From Micromonospora chaiyaphumensis (GTDB lineage Bacteria > Actinomycetota > Actinomycetes > Mycobacteriales > Micromonosporaceae): a stretch of DNA of 64,000 nucleotides. Each line of letters begins with the position of its first letter. Position 1 is the stretch's first letter. The stretch lies in assembly GCF_900091435.1 (NCBI RefSeq), contig NZ_FMCS01000002.1, forward strand, positions 310,001 to 374,000, given 5' to 3'. This document shows, in pieces, positions 62,659 through 64,000 of the stretch. The position numbers and the translations under genes were made by a program. Under the pieces are notes generated by a model, which saw nothing but the letters and a program-made list of their open reading frames with translations, searched no databases and was not told the origin of the DNA.

Positions 62659-63650
62659 GTACCGGCACCGCCGGACTGGTCGCGCATGCCGTTCAGGATC
62701 GCCGCGGTGACCGTCTCGTCGCCGTTGTTGACGAACTCGGTCAGCCACTTGCGGAACTCGGCGCCCAGGTCCTCGCGCTCGACGGCGATCTGCACCACGG
62801 TCTGGAGGTAGCCGAGCGGCTGGCCGGTGTCGTAGCGGGTGCCCCGGTAGACGATGGCGTGCACCGGCACCCCCTCGTTGCGCAGGATCTCCATGGCGTC
62901 GGTCAGCTGGATCTCCCCGCCGCTGCCCGGCTCGGTGCGCCGGATCGCGTCGAAGATCTTCCCAGGGAGAACGTAGCGGCCGAGGACGGCCAGGTTGCTC
63001 GGCGCGTCCTCCGGCTTCGGCTTCTCCACCATGCCGGTGACGCGGACGACCTCGGCGAGGTCGCCGAACTCGGGCCCGGCCGGTTCGACCGAGGCGATGC
63101 CGTAGCGCGCGGTCTCGGACGGGTCGACCTCGAAGAACGCCAGCACGATGCCGCCGGTGCGGGCCTGGAGGTCCAGCATGGCCGGCAGCAGCGGCTCGTC
63201 CATCTTGACGAACTCGTCGCCGAGCAGCACCGCGAAGGGCGCGTCGCCGACGTGCGACTCGGCGTAGCCGACGGCGTGGCCGAGACCGAGCTGCTCGGGC
63301 TGGCGGCAGGTGTAGATCTCGGCCAGGTCCTCGGTGCGCTTGACGGCGGCCAGCAGCTCGGGCTTGCTCTCCAGCCGCTCCTCCAGGTCGGGCCGGCGGT
63401 CGAAGTGGTCCACCATGGCCGTCTTGCCGCGCCCGGTGATCAGCAGCACGTCGTTGAGCCCGGCCTGGGCGGCCTCCTCGACGATGTACTGGAGCACCGG
63501 CCGGTCGACGACCGGCAGCAGCTCCTTGGGGACCGCCTTCGTGGCCGGCAGGAACCGGGTGGCCAGGCCGGCGGCCGGGATGACGGCCTTGACGGCGCGG
63601 GAGCGACCGGTCGCGGCGGTCGCTGAGGGGTTCGCTGAGTGCTCCGACAT
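62655..63650 (-). CDS. galU: UTP-glucose-1-phosphate uridylyltransferase
   Basis: The 331-residue enzyme makes UDP-glucose for wall polysaccharide, trehalose and galactose metabolism. The signature KAVIPAAGLATRFLPATKAV and KELLPVVDRPVLQYIVEEA are at the start, and GLGHAVGYAE and VEKPKPEDAPSNLAVLGRY follow. A short low-complexity head of about 17 residues precedes. It starts the galU-glp-rimJ-glpR unit, 9 bases after the GGDEF gene. Confidence 0.95.
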   Translation of the reverse strand: MSEHSANPSATAATGRSRAVKAVIPAAGLATRFLPATKAVPKELLPVVDRPVLQYIVEEAAQAGLNDVLLITGRGKTAMVDHFDRRPDLEERLESKPELLAAVKRTEDLAEIYTCRQPEQLGLGHAVGYAESHVGDAPFAVLLGDEFVKMDEPLLPAMLDLQARTGGIVLAFFEVDPSETARYGIASVEPAGPEFGDLAEVVRVTGMVEKPKPEDAPSNLAVLGRYVLPGKIFDAIRRTEPGSGGEIQLTDAMEILRNEGVPVHAIVYRGTRYDTGQPLGYLQTVVQIAVEREDLGAEFRKWLTEFVNNGDETVTAAILNGMRDQSGGAGT

Positions 63651-63659
63651 GTCGCGAGA

Positions 63660-64000
63660 CTATCGGCCACGGCTCTGCCGCGGCGGCTGAGGACCGGAAG
63701 ACGCGCCGCCCTGTGCCACCGCCGCGGCGTCCGCGGCGCCCGCCCGGGGCAGTCCGTCGGGCGGGCTGGCCGCGGCGACCACCACCGGGATCTCCTGGGT
63801 GGGGACCGGATCGGGGGCCTGGGCCAGCCGGTAGCCGTCGCGGCCGGCGGCCTTCGCCGCGTAGAGCGCGTCGTCGGCGGCGTCGAGGACCTGCTGCCCG
63901 CCGGCCGCGTGATCCGGGTAGACGGCGATGCCGATGGAGACGGTCACCGGCACCCGGACGGGCTCCCCCGCGTGCCCGTCCACCGGCACCGGCTGGTCCC
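63660..64000 (-). CDS. C-terminal part of a GGDEF-domain protein (diguanylate cyclase), runs off window
   Basis: About 113 residues are visible. VPVTVSIGIAVYPDH, then VLDAADDALYAAKAAGRDGY, is the standard end of a GGDEF domain. A disordered tail of about 60 residues rich in Ala/Pro/Gly follows. The GG[D/E]EF active site lies beyond the window, so activity cannot be judged. Only 9 bases separate it from galU. Confidence 0.85.
   Translation of the reverse strand, partial: DQPVPVDGHAGEPVRVPVTVSIGIAVYPDHAAGGQQVLDAADDALYAAKAAGRDGYRLAQAPDPVPTQEIPVVVAAASPPDGLPRAGAADAAAVAQGGASSGPQPPRQSRGR

Overview
The window looks like chromosomal DNA of a high-GC actinomycete, most likely a Micromonosporaceae member close to Micromonospora. 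The reasons are the very high GC with strong third-position GC bias, many GTG/TTG starts, many apparent leaderless promoters, and a block of genes whose order matches the Mycobacterium tuberculosis region galU-moeA1-rimJ-Rv0996 ... pmt-rsmI ... metG-tatD-rsmA(ksgA)-ispE ... pth-rplY ... prs-glmU. I see no rRNA, CRISPR array, insertion sequence or phage. Two tRNA genes are present: tRNA-Gln(UUG) and tRNA-Ala(CGC).

Left part (1-13.5 kb), uptake and alpha-glucan use: the edge holds the start of a nucleoside/sugar-type ABC ATPase (apparent CTG start) and its BMP-family lipoprotein receptor. A small membrane protein follows, then a divergent pair made of an ABC-2/YhgE-like membrane protein and a TetR regulator with two matching palindromic operators between them. 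Next comes a maltose/maltodextrin locus: malE-malF-malG and a GH13 amylase/neopullulanase-like enzyme on the minus strand, with a divergent LacI regulator and GH13 alpha-glucosidase. CTTGC/GCAAG operator-like repeats lie on both sides of the regulator gene. No malK is present, so the ATPase must be supplied from elsewhere.

Middle left (13.5-24.8 kb): an uncharacterised cytoplasmic/membrane-anchored pair; a secreted pair (a DUF2690-type small protein and a 980-residue multidomain exoprotein with a transglycosylase-like centre); a GntR/YtrA-type regulator with a YihY/BrkB membrane protein; a 2H phosphoesterase; trpS; a CBS/CorC-type protein; and galE-galK.

Middle (24.8-46.8 kb), housekeeping: sulfate activation (cysN, cysD, and cysQ-like PAP phosphatase), pth, rplY, prs, glmU, tRNA-Gln, an HTH plus LAGLIDADG-like protein, a fatty-acid desaturase with a TetR regulator, tandem DUF4383 membrane proteins, an ABC-F ATPase, ispE, rsmA, tatD, an unknown 412-residue protein, an alpha/beta hydrolase, metG, a two-TM protein, rsmI and divergent pmt.

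Right part (46.9-64 kb): a secreted VWA protein with a co-transcribed partner carrying a similar beta-rich domain, a phosphopantetheinyl transferase, two Pro-rich single-TM proteins, two LtrA-family proteins, VOC and RibD-like enzymes, tRNA-Ala, and a four-gene unit galU-glp(moeA-like)-rimJ-like-glpR/sepX-like that in other actinobacteria links UDP-glucose supply with septum/polar growth proteins. The window ends inside a GGDEF-domain gene. Three intergenic inverted-repeat elements with a GATCTT/TTGATCAAG theme sit at gene ends and look like a genus-level repeat family. Functions are inferred from sequence motifs only; no search was run.
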